The notes under the pieces were generated by a model, which saw only the letters and a program-made list of their open reading frames with translations, was not told the origin of the DNA and made no database searches. A DNA stretch of 64,000 nucleotides from Endobacter medicaginis (GTDB lineage: Bacteria; Pseudomonadota; Alphaproteobacteria; Acetobacterales; Acetobacteraceae), in contig NZ_JACHXV010000003.1 of NCBI RefSeq assembly GCF_014192375.1, positions 310,001 to 374,000 on the forward strand, in the 5' to 3' direction. The stretch's first letter is position 1; the number at the start of each line of letters is the position of its first letter. The position numbers and the translations under genes were made by a program. Below, one piece after another: positions 7,244-15,556 of the stretch.

Positions 7244-10200
7244 GTGAGCGGTCCGGGTCAAGGGACGGCGTCCGGCGCGGGACGATGGCGCTGGCTCGGC
7301 CGGGGCGTGGCGGTCGTGGTGGGCGGTACCGCGCTGCTCGCCGGGCTGGTGGTGGTGAGGCTGGCGGCGGCGCCGATGTCGCTGGACCTGCTGCTGGAGC
7401 GCGCGCTGCCGCCGCTGGTGGAAATGCAGACCGGCGATCCGGTACGGGTGTCGGTGCGGCATGCGACGGTGCAATGGATGGTGTTCCGCCGGAACGGCGC
7501 GCCGTTCGAGGTGCGGGCGAAGGGTTTGTCCGCCCAGCGTCTGGCCGCGCCGACCGACCGGGTGGAGATCGGCCACCTCGATGTCGAGCTGGCCGCGCTG
7601 CCGCTGCTGCTGACGCGGGTGCGACCGATCCGGATCGAGGCCGCGCAGGTGCATGGCGTGCTCGGCGTCGATGCGGCCGGGTATCCGAAGCCGCTGGGCG
7701 CCGGCAGGCGGCGACCCGTCGCGCCCCGGCCGGCCGGGGCGCCCGGCTGGCTGCAGGGTCAGAGATCGGCGCCAGAGGCGTTGCGGCCGCTTCTGTCGCA
7801 TCTGCGCGCGCTGCGGGTGACGGACGCGCGGGTCGAGCTGACCGGTGGCCAAAGCTGGAGGCTGGAGGCACCGCTGACGGAGGCGGCGGTCGGCCTGGAC
7901 GGGTGGCGGGGCAGGATGCGGGCGGTGCTGTCCGATGGCGGCGGGCGGAGCCTGTCGGTGTCCGCCGACAGCCCGGCGCCGCTGCTGTGGCATCTGCATG
8001 TCGATCCGCTGACTCCATCCCTCTGGGTGCGTCCGCTGCCGTTCGGCGTGGTGATGCCCGATGCGGTGCGCGCGGCGGCGCTGCCGGTCGGGGCAGATGC
8101 GCAGCTTCGCTTCGGGGCGGCGGCCGCGTCGGGCTGGCTGCCGGAGACGGCGACGCTGTCGGTGGCGGCAGGGTCGGGCAGGCTGGGCGGGCTCGATGTC
8201 GCGGGCGCCTCGGCGGAGGCCGTGCTGCGGCGGGCGGGCGGGCGCGAGGCGGTCGAGCTGACCCGGGCAGAGCTGCGGCCGCAGGGCATGGTGCCGCTGC
8301 TGGCGCACGGCACGCTGTCGATGGACCGGCAGGGGCGGACGCCGCGGGTCGAGGCCTGGGCGGGGTTCCAGCCCGGCTCGGAGGCGGCACTGTCGCTCGC
8401 GCAGCTCGCGGTGCTGTGGCCGCCGGGCGTGGCGAAGGGCGGGCGCGACTGGGTGACCGGCAACATGCCGGTGGGCGAGATCCGCCATGTCGCGCTGACG
8501 GTGTCGCTGGCGGGGGAGGATTTCGGTTCGCTGTCGATCGGGCGGATCGATGGCGGGCTTGATGTGACCGGTGCGGAGGTGCACTGGCTGCGGCCGATGC
8601 CGCCGCTGACCGCGGTCGCCGGGCATGTCGGCATCCATGATCCCGACCGGCTCGACATCGCTGTCAGCCAGGGGCGGCAGGATGACGGCGCGGGACACAC
8701 CATCCTCCTGCGCTCGGCCGGGATGACGATCAGCGGACTGACGAAGCCCGACCAGTACGGCGTGGTGAGCATCGACCTCGCCGGCGACCTGGGCGCGATC
8801 CTGCACCTGCTGTCGCATCCCCGGCTTCATCTGCTGTCGAACACCAGCCTCGATCTCAGCGGGGCGGCCGGGGCGAGCGAGCTGAAGTTCCGTCTCGGCC
8901 TGCCGCTCGACGACGACGTGCGCGTCGAGCAGCTCGACGTGGTGGCGGATGCGCACATCACGGGTGCGCGGCTGGCACATGCGATTGCCGGGCAGGCGCT
9001 CGACGATGCGGTGCTCGACCTGCATGCGACCCAGGACGGAATGACGCTGTCGGGGCGCGGGCTGGTGGCGCAACTGCCGTCGGCGCTGGATCTGGCGATG
9101 GATTTCCGCGACGGACCGCCGTCGCAGACAGTGATGCAGGCCGGCGTGGATGTGGAGGCGGATCGCGCGCATGTGCTCGATGCGGTGCGTGCGCAGGGGC
9201 TCGGCTGGCTGGTCGCGGGACAGGATGATTCGGCGGCGAAGGTCTCGGTCGCCTACGTGGCGCATCGCTCGGGCGAGGCGAGTGTGTCGGCGCGGGCCGA
9301 TCTCACCTCGCTGTCGCTGCGGCTGCCGGTGGGGTGGTCGAAACCGAGCGGTGCGATGGCGGAGGCGTCGGGCCGGCTGCTGCTGGATCACGACCATATC
9401 GCCGGGGTGGACGATCTGCGGATCGACGCGCCCGGCTTCGTGGTGCGGGCCTCGGGCAGCCGGCTGGCGGACGAGCCGGGAGTGAGCATCGTCACCTCGC
9501 GGCTGGAACTGGGGCGCACGCGGATGAGCGGCGAGGCGATGCTGCCGTCGGGACCGGCGCGGCCGGCCGTGGCGCGGATCGACGCGCCGGTGGTCGATCT
9601 CGTGCCTGTGCTGGACCAGAGCGGGGCGACGCGGCGCGCGCTCGACGCGGTGCCGTCGAGCCCGCCGCGCAAGGGCACGCAGACCGGCAAGCCCTGGTCG
9701 GTGGAGGCGCGGATCGGCCGGCTGCTGGTCGGCGAGCGTTCGGGCCTGGGCGAGGTGCGGCTGTCGATGGCCGGGAGAGGCACCGACGTCGATCGCGGAC
9801 ATCTGACGGTGCAGCGTCCGAGCGCGGTCGACATGCGGCTGGCACCCGCCGGGCGCGGATTGCGCGCGACCGGCCGGGTCGACGATCTGGGCGCGCTGCT
9901 GACCGGGCTCGATCTCGGGCAGACCATCCATAACGGCCTGCTGCGCCTCGATGCGACCCTGCCCGACCGGCATTTCGCCGGCGGCGCCGAGGGCGGAGTG
10001 ACGGTGGAGAACGCTCTGGTCGCCGGTGTGCCGCAGCTTGCGCGGGCGGCGGCGGCGCTGTCGCTGGGCGGGCTGCTGGGGCAGGCGAAGACCGGCGACG
10101 CGCTGGTGATGGACCGTGCCGTGGTGCCGTTCCGCTTCCTGCACGGGCAGGTGCAGGTCCATGATGCGCTGGCGCATAATCCGGCGATCGGGGTGACCTT

Positions 10201-10441
10201 GCGCGGCGGGCTCGACCTGCGTCGCAGCACGGCCGACCTGCGCGGTACGGTGGTGCCGGCCTGGGCGCTCAATCATCTGCCGGGGCGGCTGCCGGTGGTC
10301 GGCAAGCTGTTCAGCCCGGAGACCGGAGGAGGGGTCATTGCGATGACGATGCGTATCACCGGTCCGCTCGACGACCCGTCGGTGGCGGTCAATCCGCTGT
10401 CGCTGCTCGTCCCTGGCGCGCTGCGCACGCTGTTCAAGTGA
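7244..10441 (+). CDS. YhdP/AsmA-like envelope protein
   Basis: The 1,065-residue protein has one N-terminal membrane segment (about residues 14-38) followed by a very long beta-repeat periplasmic region, as in the AsmA-like family that includes YhdP, TamB and AsmA. Members bridge inner and outer membranes and are implicated in phospholipid transport. The C-terminal AsmA-type region is recognisable: LLRLDATLPDRHFAGGAEGG, PFRFLHGQVQVHDALAHNPA and a closing VGKLFSPETGGGVIAMTMRI followed by a TGPLDDPSV motif. The frame is open from 6935, but that part overlaps glnE on the other strand; the GTG at 7244 places the start just before the membrane segment. It overlaps glgX by four bases (GTGA). Confidence 0.8.
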   Translation: MSGPGQGTASGAGRWRWLGRGVAVVVGGTALLAGLVVVRLAAAPMSLDLLLERALPPLVEMQTGDPVRVSVRHATVQWMVFRRNGAPFEVRAKGLSAQRLAAPTDRVEIGHLDVELAALPLLLTRVRPIRIEAAQVHGVLGVDAAGYPKPLGAGRRRPVAPRPAGAPGWLQGQRSAPEALRPLLSHLRALRVTDARVELTGGQSWRLEAPLTEAAVGLDGWRGRMRAVLSDGGGRSLSVSADSPAPLLWHLHVDPLTPSLWVRPLPFGVVMPDAVRAAALPVGADAQLRFGAAAASGWLPETATLSVAAGSGRLGGLDVAGASAEAVLRRAGGREAVELTRAELRPQGMVPLLAHGTLSMDRQGRTPRVEAWAGFQPGSEAALSLAQLAVLWPPGVAKGGRDWVTGNMPVGEIRHVALTVSLAGEDFGSLSIGRIDGGLDVTGAEVHWLRPMPPLTAVAGHVGIHDPDRLDIAVSQGRQDDGAGHTILLRSAGMTISGLTKPDQYGVVSIDLAGDLGAILHLLSHPRLHLLSNTSLDLSGAAGASELKFRLGLPLDDDVRVEQLDVVADAHITGARLAHAIAGQALDDAVLDLHATQDGMTLSGRGLVAQLPSALDLAMDFRDGPPSQTVMQAGVDVEADRAHVLDAVRAQGLGWLVAGQDDSAAKVSVAYVAHRSGEASVSARADLTSLSLRLPVGWSKPSGAMAEASGRLLLDHDHIAGVDDLRIDAPGFVVRASGSRLADEPGVSIVTSRLELGRTRMSGEAMLPSGPARPAVARIDAPVVDLVPVLDQSGATRRALDAVPSSPPRKGTQTGKPWSVEARIGRLLVGERSGLGEVRLSMAGRGTDVDRGHLTVQRPSAVDMRLAPAGRGLRATGRVDDLGALLTGLDLGQTIHNGLLRLDATLPDRHFAGGAEGGVTVENALVAGVPQLARAAAALSLGGLLGQAKTGDALVMDRAVVPFRFLHGQVQVHDALAHNPAIGVTLRGGLDLRRSTADLRGTVVPAWALNHLPGRLPVVGKLFSPETGGGVIAMTMRITGPLDDPSVAVNPLSLLVPGALRTLFK

Positions 10442-12459
10442 GCGCGATGACGCTGGAGCCCGGCGCGCCGTATCCGCTGGGCGCGACGATCGTGCCGGGC
10501 GGGGTGAATTTCGCCCTGTTCTCGGCCAACGCGACCGCGGTGCTGCTGTGCCTGTTCGACGCCGGCGATCCGATGCGCGAGACCGCCCGGCTGGCGTTGC
10601 CGGGGCGGGTGGACGGGGTGTGGCACGGGTTTCTGGCGCATGAGCGGCCGGAGACGGTGCTGTACGGCTACCGGGTGGAGGGGCCGTATGCGCCGGAGCA
10701 GGGGCACCGGTTCAATGCGCACAAGCTGCTGATCGATCCGTATGCGCGGGGATTCGCGGGCGCGATCCGCCTCGATTCGGCGCTGTTCGGCTATGTCGAG
10801 GGGCAGGGGACGGAGTCGTTCGACACACGCGACAGCGCGCCGTTCATGCCGCGCTGCCGTGTGGTGGCCCCCAGGGAAAGGCGCGCCTCGACGCGGCCGC
10901 GTCATCCCTGGTCGCGGCTGGTGATCGCCGAGACACACCTGAAGGGCTTCACCCGGCTCAACGAGGCGGTCCCCGAGGCGCTGCGCGGGCGCTATGGCGG
11001 GCTCTGCGATCCGGCCGCGGTCGCGCATTTCAGCGCCCTCGGCGTCACCGCGGTGGAATTGCTGCCGGTGCATGAGTTCTACGACGAGGTGGCGCTGACG
11101 CGCCGCGGACTGGTCAACTACTGGGGCTACAACAGCATCGGTTACTTCGCCCCGGCGGCGCGTTATGCCGCCGGAACGCGGCCCGAGGCGGAATTCGCCG
11201 GGATGGTCGACGCCCTGCATGCGGCCGGGCTCGAGGTGCTGCTCGACGTGGTCTACAACCACACCGCCGAGAATGACGAGTTCGGCCCGACGCTGTGTTT
11301 CCGCGGCATCGACAATGCCAGCTACTACCGGCTGCGCGACGATGACCGGCGGCTTTATGCCAACGATACCGGCTGCGGCAACATGCTCGACCTGCGCCAT
11401 CCGCGGGTGTTGCAGATGGTGATGGACAGCCTGCGCTTCTGGGCCGGTGAGATGGACGTGGACGGATTCCGCTTCGATCTCGCGCCGATCCTCGCCCGCG
11501 GCGAGGCGGGCTATACGAGACAGGCGCCGTTCCTCGCCTGCGCGCAGCAGGATCCGATCCTCGCCGAGCGGCGGCTGATCGCCGAGCCCTGGGATCTCGG
11601 GGCCTGGGCGACGGGCCGGTTTCCGGCCGGCTGGGCGGAGTGGAACGACGCCTATCGCGACACGGTGCGGCGGTTCTGGAAGGGCGAGCTGGGTCCGGCC
11701 GCGCTGGCCGGCGCGCTGGCCGGGTCGGCGGAGACCTTCGCCCATGACGGGCGGGCGGCGTGGGCGAGCGTGAACTTCGTCACCGCGCATGACGGCTTCA
11801 CCCTGGCCGATCTGGTCAGCTACGCCGACAAGCACAACGAGGCCAATGGCGAGGGCAATCGCGACGGCAGCGACAACAGCCACAGCTGGAACTGCGGCGT
11901 CGAGGGGCCGACCGACGACCCGGCCATCCGTGCAATGCGGGCGCGGTTGCAGCGCAGCTTTCTGCTTACCCTGCTGATGAGCCGGGGCGTGCCGATGCTG
12001 CTCGCCGGCGACGAGATCGGGCGCAGCCAGCACGGCAACAACAACGCCTATTGCCAGGACAGTCCGATCGGCTGGACCGACTGGGCCACGGCGGACACCG
12101 CACTGGCGGCGTTCACCACGCAGGCGATCGCGCTGCGATCGGCGCATCCGGCGCTGCGTGCGGCAGCGTTCCTGTCCGATGCGGAGGCGGCCTGGCTGCA
12201 CCCGTCAGGGCGGGTGATGGGGACGGGGGACTGGCAGGATGAAGGGCTGCGCGCCTTCGCGCTGCGCGTCGAGCGCGAGCGCGACCGCGTGCTGGTGCTG
12301 TTCAATGCAGGTGGATCGGAGGTCTCCTTCGCGATCGAACCGACCGGCTGGGAGCTGGCGCTGGGCTCGGAGACGGCGGATGCGCCCTTCACCCTGTCGC
12401 CCGGCGCAGTGCAGGTCCTCACCGGCGGCGATTGGCAGGGCGATGCTCCGGCGCGATAA
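10438..12459 (+). CDS. glgX: Glycogen debranching enzyme (GH13 isoamylase type)
   Basis: GlgX hydrolyses alpha-1,6 branch points of phosphorylase-limited glycogen. The 673-residue product has an N-terminal CBM48 domain (GATIVPGGVNFALFSANATA), then a GH13 barrel. The conserved regions are DVVYNHTAE, DGFRFDLAPILAR (nucleophile Asp), LIAEPWDLG (acid/base Glu) and FVTAHDGFTLADLVSY, plus LLAGDEIGRSQHGNNNAYCQ, which is typical of GlgX. It starts at the GTG at 10438, overlapping the previous stop, or at the ATG at 10447. No other glycogen gene lies in the window. The coupling to a YhdP-like gene is probably only a matter of compact packing. Confidence 0.95.
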   Translation: MSAMTLEPGAPYPLGATIVPGGVNFALFSANATAVLLCLFDAGDPMRETARLALPGRVDGVWHGFLAHERPETVLYGYRVEGPYAPEQGHRFNAHKLLIDPYARGFAGAIRLDSALFGYVEGQGTESFDTRDSAPFMPRCRVVAPRERRASTRPRHPWSRLVIAETHLKGFTRLNEAVPEALRGRYGGLCDPAAVAHFSALGVTAVELLPVHEFYDEVALTRRGLVNYWGYNSIGYFAPAARYAAGTRPEAEFAGMVDALHAAGLEVLLDVVYNHTAENDEFGPTLCFRGIDNASYYRLRDDDRRLYANDTGCGNMLDLRHPRVLQMVMDSLRFWAGEMDVDGFRFDLAPILARGEAGYTRQAPFLACAQQDPILAERRLIAEPWDLGAWATGRFPAGWAEWNDAYRDTVRRFWKGELGPAALAGALAGSAETFAHDGRAAWASVNFVTAHDGFTLADLVSYADKHNEANGEGNRDGSDNSHSWNCGVEGPTDDPAIRAMRARLQRSFLLTLLMSRGVPMLLAGDEIGRSQHGNNNAYCQDSPIGWTDWATADTALAAFTTQAIALRSAHPALRAAAFLSDAEAAWLHPSGRVMGTGDWQDEGLRAFALRVERERDRVLVLFNAGGSEVSFAIEPTGWELALGSETADAPFTLSPGAVQVLTGGDWQGDAPAR

Positions 12460-12467
12460 CGATCCCC

Positions 12468-12767
12468 ATGAGCAACGATGACGATTACGTGTTCGACGAG
12501 GCGACCGGTGAATGGCGGCCGGCGTCCGAACTGGTGGCGGAAGCGGCGGCGCGGGATGCGGTGCGTGACAGCGCCGGCAACGTGCTGGCCGACGGCGATT
12601 CGGTGGTGCTGATCAAGGACCTCAAGGTCAAGGGCGCCGGCCAGACCCTCAAGCAGGGCACGGTGATTCGCTCGATCCGGCTGACCGGCAATCCCGACGA
12701 GATCGACTGCCGGACCGACACCATCAAGGGCCTGGTGCTGCGGACGGAGTTCGTCCGCAAGCGTTGA
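12468..12767 (+). CDS. YjdM/PhnA-like protein lacking the zinc ribbon
   Basis: The 99-residue protein matches the C-terminal domain of YjdM (formerly PhnA): the run AGNVLADGDSVVLIKDLKVK, then GTVIRSIRLTGN, IDCRTDTIKGL and a final EFVRKR. Family members such as the E. coli protein carry an N-terminal zinc ribbon with two Cys pairs. Here the N-terminus reads DDYVFDEATGEWRPASELV and contains no Cys, so the ribbon has been lost or was never present. The biochemical role of the family is not established, and the old link to phosphonate use is weak. The ATG at 12468 lies eight bases after the glgX stop codon. Confidence 0.85.
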   Translation: MSNDDDYVFDEATGEWRPASELVAEAAARDAVRDSAGNVLADGDSVVLIKDLKVKGAGQTLKQGTVIRSIRLTGNPDEIDCRTDTIKGLVLRTEFVRKR

Positions 12768-12776
12768 GCCGGATCA

Positions 12777-13772
12777 TCACGTACCGGTGGCGCGGCAGAT
12801 TTCCGCGCTGATCGCGCGTCGCAACAGGGCGATGCCGGTTTCGCGGTGACGGGTGGGGTGGACGCGGTTGGTGAGCAGGGTCCAGGCGAGGCCGCGGTCG
12901 AAATCGACCCACAACCCCGTGCCGGTGAAGCCGAGATGACCGATGGTGGCTGGCGAGCACAGCTCGCTGCCGGACCAGCCCGGGCTCGGCGCCTCCCAGC
13001 CCAGCGTACGGCCGGGGCGGACGATCTCTCTCATCCAGGCGATGGCGCGTGCAGGGGCGAACTCGCCGGTCAGGATCGCGCCGGCCGCGTCGAGCACGCC
13101 GTCCAGCGTGCCGAAGGCACCGGCATGCCCTGCAGCGCCGCCCAGGGCGGCGGCGTTCTCGTCATGCACCTCGCCGCAGAGCATGCGTTCGCGCCAGTGG
13201 CAGTATTCGGTGAGTGCGCAGGGGCCGCGCGGCCCGGCGAGGGCGATTGCGTCCGGGGTGGGCAGGTCGGCGAACGGGCGGCCGGTGAGGCGTTCGAGGG
13301 CGAGGCCGAGCAGGATGTAGTTGATGTCGGAATAGGCCGCGGTATCGCGGTGCGGCCATTCGTGCTGCAGCACCCAGGCGCGCAGGGTGCGGGGGTCGGT
13401 GCCATAGGTATAGATCGGCACGACGGGGGGCAGCGGCGTGTCGTGGGCGAGCAGCGCGCGCGGGGTGAGCCGGCGCTCCCAGGCGTGGGCGATGTCGTAC
13501 TGGCGCAGGTCGGGGATCAGGACGGACAGGGGCGCATCGAGATCGAGCGCACCGTCGGCGGCGCGGACGAGGATCTCGCGGGCGGTGACCAGCGGCTTGG
13601 TCAGCGAGGCGAGGTCGAACCACAGCTCCGGCCGGGCGGTGCCGGCGTAGCGCGTGGCGCGGGTGCCGTCGCGGGTGACGATCCCGAAGGCGATGGCGTC
13701 GATCGGGGCGTCGAGGGCGTGGGCAAAGGCGCCGGTGGCGAGCGTCTCGAGGTCCAACGGCTTGCTCCGCAT
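12777..13772 (-). CDS. Serine hydrolase of the beta-lactamase/DD-peptidase fold
   Basis: The 331-residue product belongs to the class C beta-lactamase-like serine hydrolases. The SxxK motif is SLTK at residues 56-59. The second motif is AYSDINYILLG near residue 149 (YSD in place of YxN), and the third appears as HLGFTGTGLW near residue 290 (HxG-type). No signal peptide is apparent, so it is probably cytoplasmic. It is divergent from murQ, which recycles the cell-wall sugar MurNAc-6-phosphate, and similar hydrolases beside murQ suggest a step in muropeptide recycling. The substrate is unknown; esterase activity is also possible. It ends nine bases from the YjdM-like gene, converging on it. Confidence 0.8.
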   Translation of the reverse strand: MRSKPLDLETLATGAFAHALDAPIDAIAFGIVTRDGTRATRYAGTARPELWFDLASLTKPLVTAREILVRAADGALDLDAPLSVLIPDLRQYDIAHAWERRLTPRALLAHDTPLPPVVPIYTYGTDPRTLRAWVLQHEWPHRDTAAYSDINYILLGLALERLTGRPFADLPTPDAIALAGPRGPCALTEYCHWRERMLCGEVHDENAAALGGAAGHAGAFGTLDGVLDAAGAILTGEFAPARAIAWMREIVRPGRTLGWEAPSPGWSGSELCSPATIGHLGFTGTGLWVDFDRGLAWTLLTNRVHPTRHRETGIALLRRAISAEICRATGT

Positions 13773-13773
13773 G

Positions 13774-13895
13774 GCAAAAAGCGTTCTTTCTTGAAGGAAA
13801 GAACCAAAGAACCTTCATCCGTCGGAGGGCTCAGGCGGCGCGTCGCCCCCCAACGGACGAAAGTCTTTTTGCTTCTTTTTCTTCAGAAAAAGAAG
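13774..13895. repeat. Composite palindromic intergenic element
   Basis: Between the serine hydrolase and murQ lies a fold-back element. The outer arms GCAAAAAG (13774-13781) and CTTTTTGC (13865-13872) are perfectly complementary. Inside, 13814-13825 pairs with 13850-13861 at 10 of 12 positions, and 13783-13790 pairs with 13797-13804 perfectly (GTTCTTTC/GAAAGAAC). A second, adjacent hairpin spans 13872-13895. The A+T-rich arms stand out against the G+C-rich genome. The order of arms suggests a folded RNA or a dispersed palindromic repeat of the kind found between genes in Acetobacteraceae; this window holds only one copy. Confidence 0.6.
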
Positions 13896-13909
13896 GAGAG
13901 GCGCCTATG
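13872..13909 (+). promoter_or_regulatory. Hairpin containing the murQ ribosome-binding site
   Basis: CTTCTTTTTCT (13872-13882) and AGAAAAAGAAG (13885-13895) are perfectly complementary 11-base arms separated by TC. The Shine-Dalgarno sequence AAGGAG (13893-13898) begins inside the 3' arm and sits eight bases before the murQ ATG at 13907. The hairpin would therefore partly hide the ribosome-binding site. Because the stem is mostly A-U, it could open with temperature or by a bound factor. Confidence 0.45.
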
Positions 13910-14794
13910 GCCCTGCCCGCGACCGAACGCCCTGACCCGCGCAGCGAAACGCTCGATCGGTGGCCGATGCCGGCGGTGCTGTCGGCGCTGCTGGAAGGCC
14001 AGCTTGCTGCCGTCGCATCGGTCGCACCTGCCTTGCCGCAACTGGCAGCAGTGGTGGACGCGGCGCTGCCGCGGCTGCGCGCGGGCGGGCGGATCGCTTA
14101 TGCGGGCGCCGGCACCTCGGGGCGGATCGCGTTCCAGGACGGGGCGGAGCTGACGCCGACCTTCGACTGGCCGCGCGACCGGCTGGCGTTCTTCATGGCC
14201 GGCGGCGAGACGGCGTTGACCCGGGCGGTGGAAGGCGCGGAGGACGATACGGAATCGGCGGCGCGGATGGTCGGCGAGGCGGAAATCGGATCGGATGACG
14301 TGCTGTTCGCGCTCGCCGCCTCGGGGACGACGCCGTTCACTCGGGCCTGTGTGGCGGCGACGCGGGCGGCAGGCGCGCTGACGGTGGGCATTGCCTGCGA
14401 TCCGGCAGCCCCCCTGCTGGCGGAGGCGGAGTTCGCCATCGTGGCGGTGACCGGGCCGGAAACGCCGGCCGGATCGACGCGGATGAAGGCGGGGACGGCG
14501 CAGAAGGTCGTGCTGAACCTGATCTCGACGGCGCTGATGGTGGGGCTGGGGCGCACCTGGCGCGGCCGGATGGTGGACATGCAGGCGACCAATGCCAAGC
14601 TGCGCCGGCGCGCGGTCCGGATGGTCTGCGAACTGGCCGACTGCACGGCCGAGGTGGCGGAGGCGGCACTGGCGCAGACCGGTGGCCGGGTGAAGCCGGC
14701 GCTGCTGGTGGTGCTGGCGGGTCTGGACGGGACGGCGGCGCAGTCGCGGCTGCAGACGGTGGGCGGCGACCTGCGCGCCGCACTCGCCGGATGA
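13907..14794 (+). CDS. murQ: N-acetylmuramic acid 6-phosphate etherase
   Basis: MurQ cleaves the lactyl ether of MurNAc-6-phosphate to give GlcNAc-6-phosphate and D-lactate in cell-wall recycling. The 295-residue protein has the SIS-type sugar isomerase fold. AYAGAGTSGRIAFQDGAEL is the phosphosugar-binding loop, EGAED near residue 105 carries the catalytic Glu, and the long signature including AGSTRMKAGTAQKVVLN and MVDMQATNAKLRRRA is diagnostic. The start is fixed by AAGGAG eight bases upstream. It overlaps alkB by four bases (ATGA at 14791). The divergent serine hydrolase may work in the same recycling pathway. An alternative GckR-like regulator is unlikely given the length and MurQ signature. 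Confidence 0.96.
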   Translation: MALPATERPDPRSETLDRWPMPAVLSALLEGQLAAVASVAPALPQLAAVVDAALPRLRAGGRIAYAGAGTSGRIAFQDGAELTPTFDWPRDRLAFFMAGGETALTRAVEGAEDDTESAARMVGEAEIGSDDVLFALAASGTTPFTRACVAATRAAGALTVGIACDPAAPLLAEAEFAIVAVTGPETPAGSTRMKAGTAQKVVLNLISTALMVGLGRTWRGRMVDMQATNAKLRRRAVRMVCELADCTAEVAEAALAQTGGRVKPALLVVLAGLDGTAAQSRLQTVGGDLRAALAG

Positions 14795-15411
14795 GCGATC
14801 TTTTCACCGGCGAGCGCCGGACGGTCGTCCTCGGCGAGGGGGCAGCGGTGCTGGCGGGGTATGCCGGCGATCGGGTCGAGGCGTTGCTGGAAACGGTGGC
14901 GACGATCGCCGAAGCGTCACCCTTCCGGCATCTGGTCACGCCGGGCGGGTTTGTCATGTCGGTGGCGATGACCAATTGCGGCCGGCAGGGCTGGGTCAGC
15001 GACCGGCGCGGCTATCGTTACGAGCGCGTCGATCCGCTGACCGGGCGGGACTGGCCGGCGATGCCGGAGCTGTTCGCGTCTCTGGCGCGGCAGGCGGCGG
15101 CGGAGCTCGGGTTCGACGGGTTTGCCCCGGATGCGTGCCTGATCAATCGTTATGTCGCCGGCGCGCGGTTGAGCCTGCACCAGGACCGCGACGAGGCCTC
15201 GCCGGAGGCGCCGATCGTGTCGGTCTCGCTCGGTGCGCCGGCGACGTTCCTGTGGGGCGGGGTGGCGCGTGGAGAGCGGGTGCGTCGCATCAGGCTCGGC
15301 GAGGGCGATGTGGTGGTCTGGGGCGGGGCGTCGCGGATGGTGTTTCATGGCGTCGCGCCGCTGCACGCGGGCGAGCGGATCAACCTGACGTTCCGACGAG
15401 CGGCGGCGTGA
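14791..15411 (+). CDS. alkB: DNA/RNA alkylation repair dioxygenase AlkB
   Basis: AlkB is an Fe(II)/2-oxoglutarate dioxygenase that removes methyl groups from 1-methyladenine and 3-methylcytosine. The 206-residue protein has the HxD pair in LSLHQDRDE (about residue 128), the distal His in MVFHGVAPL (about residue 187) and the 2-oxoglutarate-binding Arg in RINLTFRR near the C-terminus. The nucleotide-recognition lid is represented by SDRRGYRYERVDPLTG. It is translationally coupled to murQ by ATGA overlap, and a bidirectional terminator follows. Nothing suggests an Ada-type site nearby, so expression may simply follow murQ. Confidence 0.95.
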   Translation: MSDLFTGERRTVVLGEGAAVLAGYAGDRVEALLETVATIAEASPFRHLVTPGGFVMSVAMTNCGRQGWVSDRRGYRYERVDPLTGRDWPAMPELFASLARQAAAELGFDGFAPDACLINRYVAGARLSLHQDRDEASPEAPIVSVSLGAPATFLWGGVARGERVRRIRLGEGDVVVWGGASRMVFHGVAPLHAGERINLTFRRAAA

Positions 15412-15498
15412 ACGGTGGGCGGAGAGATGCTTATCCGGGCGGAGCAGCCAACGGATGTCGCGGCGTTCGCCGGCGTCGCCCCTATCCGGCGTAAGACG

Positions 15499-15538
15499 AC
15501 AGAAGGGGCCGTGCGCGGTGGCGCACGGCCCCTTCTGT
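15499..15538. terminator. Bidirectional terminator between alkB and the PQQ dehydrogenase
   Basis: Perfect 18-base arms (15499-15516 and 15521-15538) flank the loop GGTG. The arms read ACAGAAGGGGCCGTGCGC on the left. No long T-run follows, but position between two converging genes and stem strength support a terminator for both. Confidence 0.8.
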
Positions 15539-15556
15539 GGTCGGAGCCGACGTCGA

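Noticed and set aside
5193..7247. 684-codon plus-strand frame opposite glnE
   Set aside because: Gly/Arg/Gln-rich shadow of glnE; no ribosome site or motif.
7133..10276. 1,047-codon open frame antisense to the YhdP-like gene
   Set aside because: Arg/His/Gln/Pro-rich shadow of a real gene with no recognisable motif.
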